Assembly (NCBI RefSeq): GCF_042684365.1
Contig: NZ_JBHULI010000024.1
Location: forward strand, 434,001-498,000
DNA: 64,000 bases
DNA from: Gracilimonas halophila
GTDB taxonomy: Bacteria; Bacteroidota; Rhodothermia; Balneolales; Balneolaceae
Reading direction: 5' to 3'
In this document: positions 1-8,135 of the stretch, in pieces
Layout of the letters: the number at the start of each line of letters is the position of its first letter
Numbering within the stretch: position 1 is the first letter of the stretch
Notes under the pieces: generated by a model
Database searches by the model: none
The model's input: only the letters and a program-made list of their open reading frames with translations
Told to the model about the DNA's origin: nothing
Translations under genes and position numbers: made by a program

Positions 1-280
1 GAAAATTTTTAATCTCATCAAGACTCAGATCATAACCGGTTAAATGCAATAGGCTGTAGATCAGCATGGATCCATGACCGGCAGAAAGAATAAATCTATC
101 TCTGTCAAACCAATCAGGGTTCTTGGGGTTATGTTTCAAAAACTTGGTCCAAAGCACATAAGCTACATCAGCCATTCCCATTGGCATACCAGGATGACCT
201 GAATTTGCTTTTTGAACGGCATCTATAGACAAAGTTCTGATAGTATTTACACAGAGATTATCAAGATTGGAAGCAGGCAT
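1..280 (-). CDS. tkt: Transketolase, N-terminal part (runs off the window)
   Basis: The reverse strand reads from an ATG at 278-280 for 93 codons to the window edge without a stop. The translation has the transketolase N-terminal signature: a Thr-Ile-Arg-x-Leu-Ser-Ile-Asp-Ala-Val stretch, then SGHPGMPMGMADVAYVLW, and FILSAGHGSMLIYSLLHL, which contain the thiamine-diphosphate-site His residues. Transketolase moves two-carbon units in the non-oxidative pentose phosphate pathway. Only about the first seventh of a roughly 670-residue protein is present, so nothing can be said about the rest. The identity rests on motif recognition and is firm. Confidence 0.93.
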   Translation of the reverse strand, partial: MPASNLDNLCVNTIRTLSIDAVQKANSGHPGMPMGMADVAYVLWTKFLKHNPKNPDWFDRDRFILSAGHGSMLIYSLLHLTGYDLSLDEIKNF

Positions 281-375
281 AAAAAATATTGAATTAAAAT
301 TATGATTAATGACTGAAGGTTGGCAAAGATACCAAAAGCCAGTTTTGGATAAAAAGGATTAAAAAATAATTCCAT

Positions 376-407
376 AAAAAAAGCCACGCTCAAAAGAACG
401 TGGCTTT
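376..407 (-). terminator. Rho-independent terminator after the TPR gene
   Basis: A 9-bp perfect stem (AAAGCCACG at 380-388 pairing with CGTGGCTTT at 399-407) closes a 10-nt loop. On the minus strand it is followed by a run of U (the A run at 376-379). It lies about 20 nt beyond the stop of the TPR gene and upstream of the transketolase start, so it separates the two minus-strand units. Confidence 0.8.
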
Positions 408-428
408 AAAGTCACTTAAAGCAAAATT

Positions 429-1463
429 TTAGTTTGCTGTTGAGTCGCATTTCAACTCAAACTCCATTTTATGCTCTGCCGGAGATCGGAAAGATCCATA
501 AAGCGCATTTGAGAAAGCATCACAGGCTTCAGATTTATTATTCAGAGTTTGATAGGCATATCCAAGCTCATAATAGATCTTAGCTCTGTCAGTTCTACCG
601 CCATTCTCATATTCAAGACCTTGAGTTGCGGCATCAACAGCTTCCTGAGCATTTCCTGCTTTATTATGGGCCTCAGCAATTCGGTAATATACATTTGAAG
701 ATTGTCCGTCATAATCCAATGCTTTATTCAAAGTCTCAAGAGCATAATCCAGATTATCATCTTCTGAAGCTCGGGTGCCAACAGCTAATAGTTCATCATG
801 AGCTGCTTCACGTGCTCTATCTGCTATATCGGGTTTATTTGTTGCGCCAGCAACTTGAATTGCCCGATCATACCATTCGATCATTTGATCAACACCCTCA
901 TCAATGATTCCGTCACCATCAGTATCATTCACTTTTTTAAAGATCTTGGCTTTTTGATAGTACGCAGCTGCATAATTTGAATTCAAATTGAGAGCTTCAT
1001 CAACCGCTTCTTCTGATGCTTCAAAATCTTCTTGACTATAGTAAAGAACTGATTTACTGTAATACAGCTGAGGAATAGCCCCTCTCGCAGTACTTACATA
1101 GCGGTCATCATTATATTCTTCACTGATCTCTACAACATCACTAAACGCAGATATTGCTCTGTCAAGTGACGCTATGTCTCGGTTTGATTGGAATTCCTGA
1201 TAAGCAGCTCTTGCCATACCATAGTACATTTTTGGTATTTGAGACTCTGCATTCCCTTTAATGTCTTCACCTTCAGGGCCTAATTGCTCTGCTACTGAAA
1301 TAACCTGAGTAAATGTTGAAATGGCAGCTTCATAATCGTTTGATTGAGCTTGTTCCAAACCTTGATTATAAAGTTGCACAGCCTGAGTTCTATCCTGAGC
1401 CTGCACTTGAAATGCCATAAGAACTAATAAAGCGGCACATAAACTTGTTTTTAAAACCTTCAT
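429..1463 (-). CDS. Secreted tetratricopeptide-repeat protein
   Basis: This 344-residue protein begins with a Sec signal peptide (hydrophobic LCAALLVLMAF, cleavage likely after VQA around residue 22). The rest is helical TPR-like repeats (for example YNQGLEQAQSNDYEAAISTFTQ and YYRIAEAHNKAGNAQEAVDAA). It is therefore probably a periplasmic scaffold for protein-protein contacts. A short acidic DTDGDGIIDE segment near residues 179-188, resembling a calcium-binding thrombospondin-3/dockerin loop, interrupts the repeats. It is a single-gene unit with its own terminator, and a cre-like palindrome lies about 107 nt upstream. The partner is unknown. Confidence 0.8.
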   Translation of the reverse strand: MKVLKTSLCAALLVLMAFQVQAQDRTQAVQLYNQGLEQAQSNDYEAAISTFTQVISVAEQLGPEGEDIKGNAESQIPKMYYGMARAAYQEFQSNRDIASLDRAISAFSDVVEISEEYNDDRYVSTARGAIPQLYYSKSVLYYSQEDFEASEEAVDEALNLNSNYAAAYYQKAKIFKKVNDTDGDGIIDEGVDQMIEWYDRAIQVAGATNKPDIADRAREAAHDELLAVGTRASEDDNLDYALETLNKALDYDGQSSNVYYRIAEAHNKAGNAQEAVDAATQGLEYENGGRTDRAKIYYELGYAYQTLNNKSEACDAFSNALYGSFRSPAEHKMEFELKCDSTAN

Positions 1464-1569
1464 ATCTTTTTTTGTTTTGATCGTTAGTTGCAGCGCCGAA
1501 TTTAATAAAAAATGACACTGAAATTAAAATTATAACTGCCTTTTTAATGAAATAGTATGTTTTTAACCT

Positions 1570-1585
1570 ATGAAAGCGCTTTCAT
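1570..1585. promoter_or_regulatory. Perfect 16-bp palindrome, LacI-family (cre-like) operator candidate
   Basis: ATGAAAGCGCTTTCAT is a perfect loopless palindrome with a central CG-containing core. It fits the general form of LacI/GalR-family operators and the CcpA cre consensus TGWAANCGNTNWCA. It lies in the 130-bp gap between the LOG stop (1594) and the TPR start (1463), about 107 nt upstream of the TPR start codon. No LacI-family regulator is in the window, so the binding protein is unknown. Confidence 0.4.
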
Positions 1586-1593
1586 GTTCCGAA

Positions 1594-2295
1594 TTAAAAG
1601 TGAAAGTTAGGCATCGGTTCCTTCTTACTGTAAAAATCACAAATAATTTTTACGGCTTCATCGGTAGAGTCCGTTACCTGAAACAGGTCACTATCTTTGT
1701 CAGAGATTGTCCCCCATTCTTTCATCGTGTTATTCATCCAATCTATCAAACCTTCCCAATATTCGCTTCCGAATAAAATGATAGGAATTTGATCGATCTT
1801 TCTGGTTTGAATAAGGGTCAAGCTTTCAAATAATTCATCTAAAGTACCAAACCCTCCTGGAAAAACAACGAAGCCTTGTGCATATTTTACGAACATAACT
1901 TTTCGCACAAAGAAATAATTGAAATTTATGGAAAAATCAGGGTCTACATGCTGATTTATCCCTTGTTCGAACGGCAAGCTGATTCCCAGTCCCACGGATT
2001 TTCCTTTGGCTTGCTCAGCTCCTTTATTTCCAGCTTCCATAATTCCGGGACCACCGCCTGTGATCACCCCAAATCCTTTCTTTGTGATCTTTTCAGCTGT
2101 CTCAACTGCTAATTTATAATACTCGTTATCAGGTTTAGTTCGTGCAGATCCGAAAATGGAAATACATGGGCCTATTTGAAATAGTTTGTCATAACCTTCA
2201 ACAAATTCACCCATTACCTTGAATACGCTCCATATATCACGATCAAAGCCACTGTGCTTATTATTTTTTTGAAATTCTCTTTGTTCGTTATTCAT
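1594..2295 (-). CDS. LOG family protein (TIGR00730 Rossmann fold)
   Basis: The 233-residue protein has both LOG-family motifs: GGGPGIMEA at residues 80-88 and PGGFGT at 146-151, followed by LDE. LOG proteins are related to lysine-decarboxylase-like folds; characterised members hydrolyse nucleoside 5'-monophosphates, releasing the base and ribose 5-phosphate (cytokinin-activating phosphoribohydrolase). The substrate here is not known. It carries an N-terminal extension of about 40 residues before the core (SIFGSARTKP), common in the longer bacterial form. It lies 7 nt after the DUF5683 gene's stop codon on the opposite side, so it is first in a small minus-strand group separate from parAB only by orientation of reading (DUF5683 precedes it). 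Confidence 0.85.
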   Translation of the reverse strand: MNNEQREFQKNNKHSGFDRDIWSVFKVMGEFVEGYDKLFQIGPCISIFGSARTKPDNEYYKLAVETAEKITKKGFGVITGGGPGIMEAGNKGAEQAKGKSVGLGISLPFEQGINQHVDPDFSINFNYFFVRKVMFVKYAQGFVVFPGGFGTLDELFESLTLIQTRKIDQIPIILFGSEYWEGLIDWMNNTMKEWGTISDKDSDLFQVTDSTDEAVKIICDFYSKKEPMPNFHF

Positions 2296-2302
2296 AATTT
2301 TT

Positions 2303-2953
2303 TTAAAAATTTATAGAAAGTGATATTGACGGACTCGGTGAACTCTTTCTAGCTGCAATAATCACCGGCTTCATCTGTATGTTCATAGACAGATCATCGG
2401 ATACATCAAAAGATCTTAGGTGAGCAAACACATAGGCATCAATAGCATTTAGTGCATATGAAAGACCTATAAAAACAAAAACCAAGTCTCTTCTATTTCG
2501 GAAATTGTTCCTTGTTTGTCTTAATGCTTCGAGGTTTGCGTCCTCAGAAATATATCCGGGGGTAGGCCCAAACTTGTTATCATCGGGGGATTGGGGATTC
2601 AGGTTATAATATGCAGCCCGGTAATCTCCATAACGTTTATTCAAATGAATGCTGTAGTAAGTCAACCCACCTATAACACCATACACAATAGGCACCTTCC
2701 AGATCTGATTGTTTGTAACCTGTCCCCATCCGGGTAAAATTAAAGACTGACGAAGTACTTTTTTAGGATCAGGAAACTCCGTTTGCAAAGAATCTGAAAT
2801 TTCAAAGGCGGGCTTGAATTGGTAATTGACAGGAACAAAACTCTTTGATGAGGAAAAGCTTTGAGCGGAACCATTAGCGGTCATCAACACTCCAAACAAA
2901 AGTGTAATGCTAATCGATCGAATCAAAAATTGCAAGTATGCGTTCAAGATCAT
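2303..2953 (-). CDS. DUF5683 family membrane protein
   Basis: The reading frame opens at 2971, but I favour the ATG at 2953, which gives a normal signal peptide (hydrophobic FLIRSISITLLFGVLM, cleavage near GSA-Q). The core RQSLILPGWGQVTNNQIWKVPIVYGVIGGLTYY contains the conserved LPGWGQ motif and a membrane segment typical of DUF5683, a Bacteroidota family regularly found just after parB. A second hydrophobic segment (LVFVFIGLSYALNAIDAYVFAHL) follows. The start overlaps the parB 3' end by 44 nt (62 nt from the longer start), which suggests translational coupling. Function is unknown; localisation is probably the cell envelope. Confidence 0.8.
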   Translation of the reverse strand: MILNAYLQFLIRSISITLLFGVLMTANGSAQSFSSSKSFVPVNYQFKPAFEISDSLQTEFPDPKKVLRQSLILPGWGQVTNNQIWKVPIVYGVIGGLTYYSIHLNKRYGDYRAAYYNLNPQSPDDNKFGPTPGYISEDANLEALRQTRNNFRNRRDLVFVFIGLSYALNAIDAYVFAHLRSFDVSDDLSMNIQMKPVIIAARKSSPSPSISLSINF

Positions 2954-3839
2954 CTTCAGAGTAATATTCAATCTTTATTTCTCCGCCTTCCTTTTTTGGG
3001 TTGATATTTACCTTAGTACTAAATGTACGTCGTAAACGCGCAGAAATTTCCTTATAAAACGGATCTAGTTCTTCCTTATTAGTTGAAGCTGTCTTTTTCT
3101 TAGTTCTGGACGGTTTTGAAACATCACGAACAGCCTCTTCAATTTGGCGAACAGACATACCGCTATCAATAACCTTATCTAATATCTTCTTTTGAACATC
3201 TTCATCTTCAATGGTTATAAGTGCCCTGGCATGGCCCATCGAAATTTGGTTTGCCTTTAACGCCGACTGAATAAAATCAGGGAGATTCAGCAACCGCAAC
3301 ATATTAGTTACTGTAGTCCTGTTTTTACCAACACGTTTGGCAACTTCAGCCTGAGTATAATCAAACTCTTCAAGTAATCTCTTATACCCCAAAGCCACTT
3401 CCAGCGGATTCAATTCTTCCCTCTGAATATTCTCTATCAGAGCAAAAGCCATACTTTGTTCATCATCTGCTTCACGAATAAAAGCCGGAATCTCCTTTAA
3501 GCCGGCTAATTTAGCAGCTTTCAGCCTTCGCTCACCACTTATTAGCTCAAATCGCTTCTCCCCTATATACCGAACAGTGATAGGCTGTATCAAGCCATGC
3601 TCTTTTATGGAATCAGCAAGTTCATCCAGACGTTCTTCATCAAACTCTTTGCGGGGCTGATGCGGATTTTTACGGATATGATCTACTGGAACAAAAAGAA
3701 CAATGTTTACCCGGTCCTCCGGCTTAATGATACTCTTCTGAACACCTTCCTTCTTGGGCTCTTCGCCTGCTTTACCTTCATCTTGGTATTCAGGAAAAAA
3801 AGCTCCTAAACCGCGCCCTAATACTTTTTTGGTAGCCAT
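2910..3839 (-). CDS. parB: Chromosome-partitioning protein ParB (CTPase clamp)
   Basis: The 309-residue protein begins KKVLGRGLGAFF, the usual ParB N-terminal arginine-bearing box that stimulates ParA. Next come the ParB N-domain with PRKEFDEERLDELADSIKEHGLIQPITVR, the CTP-binding SGERRLKAA and ENIQRE motifs, the helix-turn-helix (TQAEVAKRVGKNRTTVTNMLRLL) and a C-terminal dimerisation domain. ParB loads at parS sites and slides as a CTP-dependent clamp, working with ParA to segregate origins. It lies 18 nt downstream of parA in the same operon. No canonical parS was spotted in the window. Confidence 0.95.
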   Translation of the reverse strand: MATKKVLGRGLGAFFPEYQDEGKAGEEPKKEGVQKSIIKPEDRVNIVLFVPVDHIRKNPHQPRKEFDEERLDELADSIKEHGLIQPITVRYIGEKRFELISGERRLKAAKLAGLKEIPAFIREADDEQSMAFALIENIQREELNPLEVALGYKRLLEEFDYTQAEVAKRVGKNRTTVTNMLRLLNLPDFIQSALKANQISMGHARALITIEDEDVQKKILDKVIDSGMSVRQIEEAVRDVSKPSRTKKKTASTNKEELDPFYKEISARLRRTFSTKVNINPKKEGGEIKIEYYSEDDLERILAIFDSID

Positions 3840-3857
3840 AATAACTATTTATCTGTC

Positions 3858-4655
3858 TTAATCTGTAAGAACCGGGCTGTTCTTGAATAACTTTTTATTT
3901 CTCTTAATGATCTCCCGGGCAAGCGCAAGGTAATTTTTAGCACCAACACTTGTAGAATCGTATAAAAGTGCAGGTTTTCCAAAACTAGGGGCTTCAGCAA
4001 GACGGATGTTACGGGCTATAACTGCCTTAAACACCCGGTCATCAAAATAGCGCTTCACTTCGTCTGCGACTTGGTTAGATAGTCTTGTTCTGGTATCATA
4101 CATAGTCAACAGAACGCCTTCAATATCTAAATCAGGATTGAGGTGTTGCCGTACGATCTTAATTGTGTTTAAAAGCTGACCTAAACCCTCCAATGCAAAA
4201 TACTCGCACTGAACCGGTATCACAATTGAGTCTGAGGCCGTTAAAGCATTGATAGTCAACAAACCTAATGAAGGCGGACAATCAATAATGATGAAATCAT
4301 ATTTATCTCGTACACTTTCGATCGCTTTTTTTAAGATGCGTTCTCTTTCTTCACGATCTATCATCTCAATCTCAGCTCCTACCAAATTAATGTGAGCCGG
4401 TACCAGATCTAGAAAATCTAACTCCGTTTGACGGATGGTATCATCAATATCCGCACTACCGATCATCATTTCATACACTGAGCTAGACACTGTTTTAGAA
4501 TCGATTCCAAGTCCACTTGTAGTGTTACTTTGAGGATCTATGTCTATTACCAAGGTAGGGTGTTCCACTGCTGCCAGACTAGCAGCTAAGTTAATTGCCG
4601 TAGTTGTTTTTCCTACTCCACCTTTCTGATTGGCAATTGAAATGACTTTTCCCAT
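3858..4655 (-). CDS. parA: Chromosome-partitioning ATPase ParA/Soj
   Basis: This 265-residue protein begins with the deviant Walker A box KGGVGKTT (residues 11-18) and continues with DIDPQSNTTSGLG and DFIIIDCPPSLGLLTINAL (Walker B). These are diagnostic of Soj/ParA. The ATP-bound dimer coats the nucleoid and pulls ParB-parS complexes. It is the first gene of parA-parB-DUF5683, read from a recognisable Bacteroidota promoter about 70-100 nt upstream. Confidence 0.95.
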   Translation of the reverse strand: MGKVISIANQKGGVGKTTTAINLAASLAAVEHPTLVIDIDPQSNTTSGLGIDSKTVSSSVYEMMIGSADIDDTIRQTELDFLDLVPAHINLVGAEIEMIDREERERILKKAIESVRDKYDFIIIDCPPSLGLLTINALTASDSIVIPVQCEYFALEGLGQLLNTIKIVRQHLNPDLDIEGVLLTMYDTRTRLSNQVADEVKRYFDDRVFKAVIARNIRLAEAPSFGKPALLYDSTSVGAKNYLALAREIIKRNKKLFKNSPVLTD

Positions 4656-4724
4656 TAAAAACCTGCTTTAAGCTTGATATAGTTTTCTGATAAATTATAA
4701 TATAAAGCGAGGTGCACTGCCATA

Positions 4725-4754
4725 CAAAAATACTTATTCACATTAAGTACCAAA
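4725..4754 (-). promoter_or_regulatory. Bacteroidota-type promoter for parA
   Basis: On the minus strand TTTG (4751-4754) is followed by an 18-nt spacer and TATTTTTG (4725-4732). The second box matches the Bacteroidota -7 consensus TAnnTTTG exactly, and the first matches the -33 TTTG box. The predicted transcript would start about 60 nt before the parA ATG. Confidence 0.55.
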
Positions 4755-4795
4755 GTTTTCCACATTAATGATATAAAGCAATGTCTTGCAGGCGT

Positions 4796-5341
4796 TTAGT
4801 TTGATGACCCTGTGAGCAAAATACCATTGCCGGAGGAATTAGTTCCTGTGGGGTCATTAACTAACTGTAATTTCTCGTAGCTTCTGTCTAGATCTGCATC
4901 TAATGTGGAGGATTGCTCTTCTTGCTGGTCTGCTGAGAACCGGAGGATCTCATTTCGGTCAACCCAGGGTTCTACAGTTTCAGCCCCTGTAGATTGAGGG
5001 GGCTGAGAACTTGAATAGTCTGAATAATACATATATCCACCGGTGAAAGCACCTAAAAGAATAGCCGCTGCTATACCCCTTTTCATAAAAAATATAATGT
5101 TTGCTGTCCCCGAACTTCTTCTTGACTGAGTCTCTTTAGCGTTTTCAATAATAGTGGCAGTCAAATCAGCCGATGGTGTTTTATGCGGGAGACCTGAAAG
5201 TTTATTATTTGTGGCTCTCAAGCTTTCAACTTCGATCAGTAGATCTCCGTCTTCCCGCATTTGCTTTTCAAACTCGATCTCTTCAGAAGGATCCATTTCC
5301 TTCATTAGATAACGAATAGCCTTATTTTCATCCGTGTGCAT
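4796..5341 (-). CDS. Membrane-anchored anti-sigma factor candidate
   Basis: The frame is open from a TTG at 5371, but the ATG at 5341 gives a 181-residue protein starting MHTDENKAIRYLMKEMDPSEE, the usual helical anti-sigma N-terminus. That domain (to about residue 75) is cytoplasmic. A single transmembrane segment follows (GIAAAILLGAFTGGYMYY), then an acidic, Ser/Thr-rich extracytoplasmic tail. No HxxxCxxC zinc site is visible. It overlaps the end of the upstream ECF sigma gene by 14 nt, as expected for a coupled sigma/anti-sigma pair. Family assignment is by layout and domain order rather than a strong motif. Confidence 0.7.
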   Translation of the reverse strand: MHTDENKAIRYLMKEMDPSEEIEFEKQMREDGDLLIEVESLRATNNKLSGLPHKTPSADLTATIIENAKETQSRRSSGTANIIFFMKRGIAAAILLGAFTGGYMYYSDYSSSQPPQSTGAETVEPWVDRNEILRFSADQQEEQSSTLDADLDRSYEKLQLVNDPTGTNSSGNGILLTGSSN

Positions 5342-5969
5342 GTTTTTGCTCTTCTTCTCGTTCTTCCTCAAAATACTTTCTTAAGTTTATGAGTGCATAT
5401 CGCATACGCCCTAAAGCGGTGTTGATGGATACATCGGTAAGTTCTGCAATTTCTTTAAATGGCATTTCATAATAATGTCTAAGCAAAACGACCGAGCGCT
5501 GTTCTTCAGGAAGTTTGGCAATGTGTTTCATTAGGCTTGAACGAGTTTCGGCTTCAACAATCTGCTCGTCAGCATCCACAACACTGTCATCTTCCATTCG
5601 ATCGAAATAATCGGTTGAAGAATCTTCGTCACTCCATCCACTAACGTCAATATATCGTTTTTGTTTTCTTAAATAATCAATGGTTGCATTATGTGCAATA
5701 CGCATAACCCAGGCGATCCATTTTCCCTGTTCATTGTACGTATCATCCATTTTTGTAATTACCTTGGTGAAGGTAGTTTGAAAAAGGTCATTAGCAATTT
5801 CAGGATTCATTACCATGCTGTAAATATAAGAATAGATCTTTTGCTGATGACGGTTCATCAATTCATTAAAAGCAGATTCATCCGCATTCTTGCGGAAGAT
5901 TTTTACAAGCTCTCTGTCTTTGAGGCTTTTGTAATTAGGTTTTTCTACGTGTCTCTTAATCAATTTCAT
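5328..5969 (-). CDS. ECF-subfamily RNA polymerase sigma factor
   Basis: Region 2 is FNELMNRHQQKIYSYIYSMV and NPEIANDLFQTTFTKVI; region 4 is LPEEQRSVVLLRHYYEMPFKEIAELTDVSINTALGRMRYAL. Together with the lack of sigma regions 1 and 3 they define an ECF sigma-70 factor. The ATG at 5969 (213 residues) is preferred over the TTG at 6002. A putative anti-sigma gene follows with a 14-nt overlap, so the two probably form a switch that responds to an envelope signal. The regulon is unknown. Confidence 0.9.
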   Translation of the reverse strand: MKLIKRHVEKPNYKSLKDRELVKIFRKNADESAFNELMNRHQQKIYSYIYSMVMNPEIANDLFQTTFTKVITKMDDTYNEQGKWIAWVMRIAHNATIDYLRKQKRYIDVSGWSDEDSSTDYFDRMEDDSVVDADEQIVEAETRSSLMKHIAKLPEEQRSVVLLRHYYEMPFKEIAELTDVSINTALGRMRYALINLRKYFEEEREEEQKHAHG

Positions 5970-6061
5970 AATATTCACCCTAAATTTGGGATTCTGCTCC
6001 AAATAATCAAACTAAAACAGATACTTTATGTTTCAATAACTTTCAGATTATTAAGAACGTT

Positions 6062-6094
6062 TCAGATGGTGCTCATTTTTACTTTACCATCTGA
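6062..6094. repeat. 9-bp inverted repeat between uvrC and the sigma gene
   Basis: TCAGATGGT (6062-6070) and ACCATCTGA (6086-6094) are perfect inverted arms 15 nt apart. It sits in the 205-nt gap between the uvrC stop and the sigma-factor start. There is no U tract on the minus strand, so it may be a weak uvrC terminator or an operator for the sigma gene. Confidence 0.4.
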
Positions 6095-6174
6095 CACTAT
6101 TGTACTATTGCTGACACGGTATTCATATAACATGTTAATGTGAGCAGTTTTGTACTTCTTTGGGTGATGACGAC

Positions 6175-8016
6175 CTATCCTTCAAAATAGTTGTATACCT
6201 TTTCTCCCACAGACTTCCCCGCTACAGCCTGTATTTCTTCTTTTTTGGCTGCTTTTATTTTCTTTACTGATCCAAATTCTATGAGTAGCTTCTTAGCTGT
6301 CTTCTCTCCCACTCCATTTATATCAAGCAGCTCCGTTTTTACTGTTCGAGTGCTCCTTTTTTGGCGGTGAAAAGTTATGGCAAATCGGTGAGCTTCGTCC
6401 CGCGCCTGTTGTAGCAATTTGAGTGCCGATGATTTCTTGGGGATCATGATCGGGTCTGACATTCCTGGCAAAAATACTTCTTCAAGTCTTTTAGCTAAAC
6501 CGATGACCTCACATTCTCCATAAAAATCGATTTCCTTAAGAGCCTCTACTGCTGAGCTCAACTGACCTTTTCCGCCATCTACAATAATAAGATCAGGTAT
6601 CTGAGTCCCTTCCTTCATTACCCGGGAATATCGGCGTGCTAAGACCTCCTTCATAGAAGCAAAATCATCCGGACCTTCTACTGTTTTTATATTGAACCGC
6701 TTGTACTCACTCTTTCTTGGTTTGGCATCCACAAAACAGACCATAGATGCCACAGGGTCGGTTCCTTGAAGATTCGAGTTATCAAAACACTCAATTCTCC
6801 TCGGAAGGCGATCAAGTTTTAGATGTTCTTTCAATTCCTTTACTGCATGAGGAATTCGGTCTCGTTCGGCTTTTGCTTTTTCAAGTGCACGTTCATTCAG
6901 ATGTAGTTTAGCATTCGCCTGTGCCATTTTAATGAGTTGCTTTTTCTCCCCGATCTGAGGGACATGCACCGGTACGATCTTTCCTCTCTCCTGTTGTAAA
7001 TACTGTTCCAGAGGTTCTGTTTCGGGTAACTCATGACTCAAATATACTTCATCGGGAATAGCCGCCATGTACTGACCGGTATAATAATCTTCTACAAAAG
7101 ATTGTAACATCTCACCCATTTCCAGTCCTTCAATATTTTTCAGGAATCGATGAAACTTTCCAATCATCTTCCCTTCCCTCACTTTAAATAGTACACCGCA
7201 TGCCTCGCCAATTTCTTCGTCTTTTCTGATAGCAAACACATCACGGTCCACTTTTTTAGAAACCACCATTTTCATCTTCTGGCTGTAATGCTGAACAGCT
7301 TCAAGGCTATCACGAAGCTGGGCGGCCTCCTCAAATACCAAAGCATCCGAAGCGATCTGCATTTCCTCTTTAAGCTCACGGATCAACTGGTCGGTCTTAC
7401 CATTCAACATCCGGTCCACTTTTTTGACCGTAGCCTGGTAAACTTCATTATCCCAATCACCGGAACAATTTTCCAGATAGTCATCAAAGCAGGAATGCCA
7501 TTTTGGTACACCCCGGGTTTTATCAATGGTTTTTTGGGAAACAGCACATGTACAAAGCCCAAATGCTTTCCGGATAGTCTCCAGCATCCTCTTCATAGCT
7601 CCCACACTGTCATAAGGACCATAGTATTTACTTCCGTCTTTCACCACAGTCCGGGTTGGAAATACCCTTGGCTTGGTCTCATCGGTGATGCAGATATATG
7701 GATAGGACTTATCATCCCGATACATGATATTATACCGAGGCTGATATTGTTTAATGAGATTGTTCTCCAGAATAAGTGCCTCAGCCTCTGAATCAGTTAC
7801 AAATACTTCCAGGTCATCTATTTTTGAAACCATGGTTTTGATACGCCCGTCAGTAGGACGAGAATCCTGAAAGTATGACCGAACACGATTTCTAAGCCGT
7901 TTTGCCTTACCTACATACAATACAGATTCATTGGCATCTCTGTAAATATACACGCCCGGTGAGGTGGGTAAATTTGCGACTTTCTCTGAGAGTTTTACTT
8001 GTCCTTCGTTACTCAT
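6175..8016 (-). CDS. uvrC: Excinuclease ABC subunit C
   Basis: The 613-residue protein has the UvrC order of domains. First is the N-terminal GIY-YIG nuclease (GVYIYRDANESVLYVGKAKRLRNRVRSYF, about residues 20-50 of the domain), which makes the 3' incision. Next are a UVR motif that contacts UvrB (ELKEEMQIASDALVFEEAAQLRDSLEAV, about 215-245), the RNase H-like 5' nuclease (IECFDNSNLQGTDPVASMVCFVDAKP), and C-terminal helix-hairpin-helix motifs (LLDINGVGEKTAKKLL). It acts in nucleotide excision repair with UvrA and UvrB. Length is normal. Confidence 0.96.
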   Translation of the reverse strand: MSNEGQVKLSEKVANLPTSPGVYIYRDANESVLYVGKAKRLRNRVRSYFQDSRPTDGRIKTMVSKIDDLEVFVTDSEAEALILENNLIKQYQPRYNIMYRDDKSYPYICITDETKPRVFPTRTVVKDGSKYYGPYDSVGAMKRMLETIRKAFGLCTCAVSQKTIDKTRGVPKWHSCFDDYLENCSGDWDNEVYQATVKKVDRMLNGKTDQLIRELKEEMQIASDALVFEEAAQLRDSLEAVQHYSQKMKMVVSKKVDRDVFAIRKDEEIGEACGVLFKVREGKMIGKFHRFLKNIEGLEMGEMLQSFVEDYYTGQYMAAIPDEVYLSHELPETEPLEQYLQQERGKIVPVHVPQIGEKKQLIKMAQANAKLHLNERALEKAKAERDRIPHAVKELKEHLKLDRLPRRIECFDNSNLQGTDPVASMVCFVDAKPRKSEYKRFNIKTVEGPDDFASMKEVLARRYSRVMKEGTQIPDLIIVDGGKGQLSSAVEALKEIDFYGECEVIGLAKRLEEVFLPGMSDPIMIPKKSSALKLLQQARDEAHRFAITFHRQKRSTRTVKTELLDINGVGEKTAKKLLIEFGSVKKIKAAKKEEIQAVAGKSVGEKVYNYFEG

Positions 8017-8135
8017 GCCTTAAAGATAACAGAATTCAGTTGCTGATTGCACTGGTTTATTGAAATTTTGACCTCACCTTATTCAAATTAATTTTTACTC
8101 CATTATTGGTTTATAGAATTCATAATTTTGATCAT

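Noticed and set aside
2910..4754. parS site near parAB
   Set aside because: I looked for TGTTTCACGTGAAACA and close variants by eye and found none; sites may lie outside the window.
7288..7791. A 167-codon frame opposite uvrC
   Set aside because: It lies entirely inside uvrC on the other strand; uvrC is unmistakable and the shadow translation has no recognisable motif.
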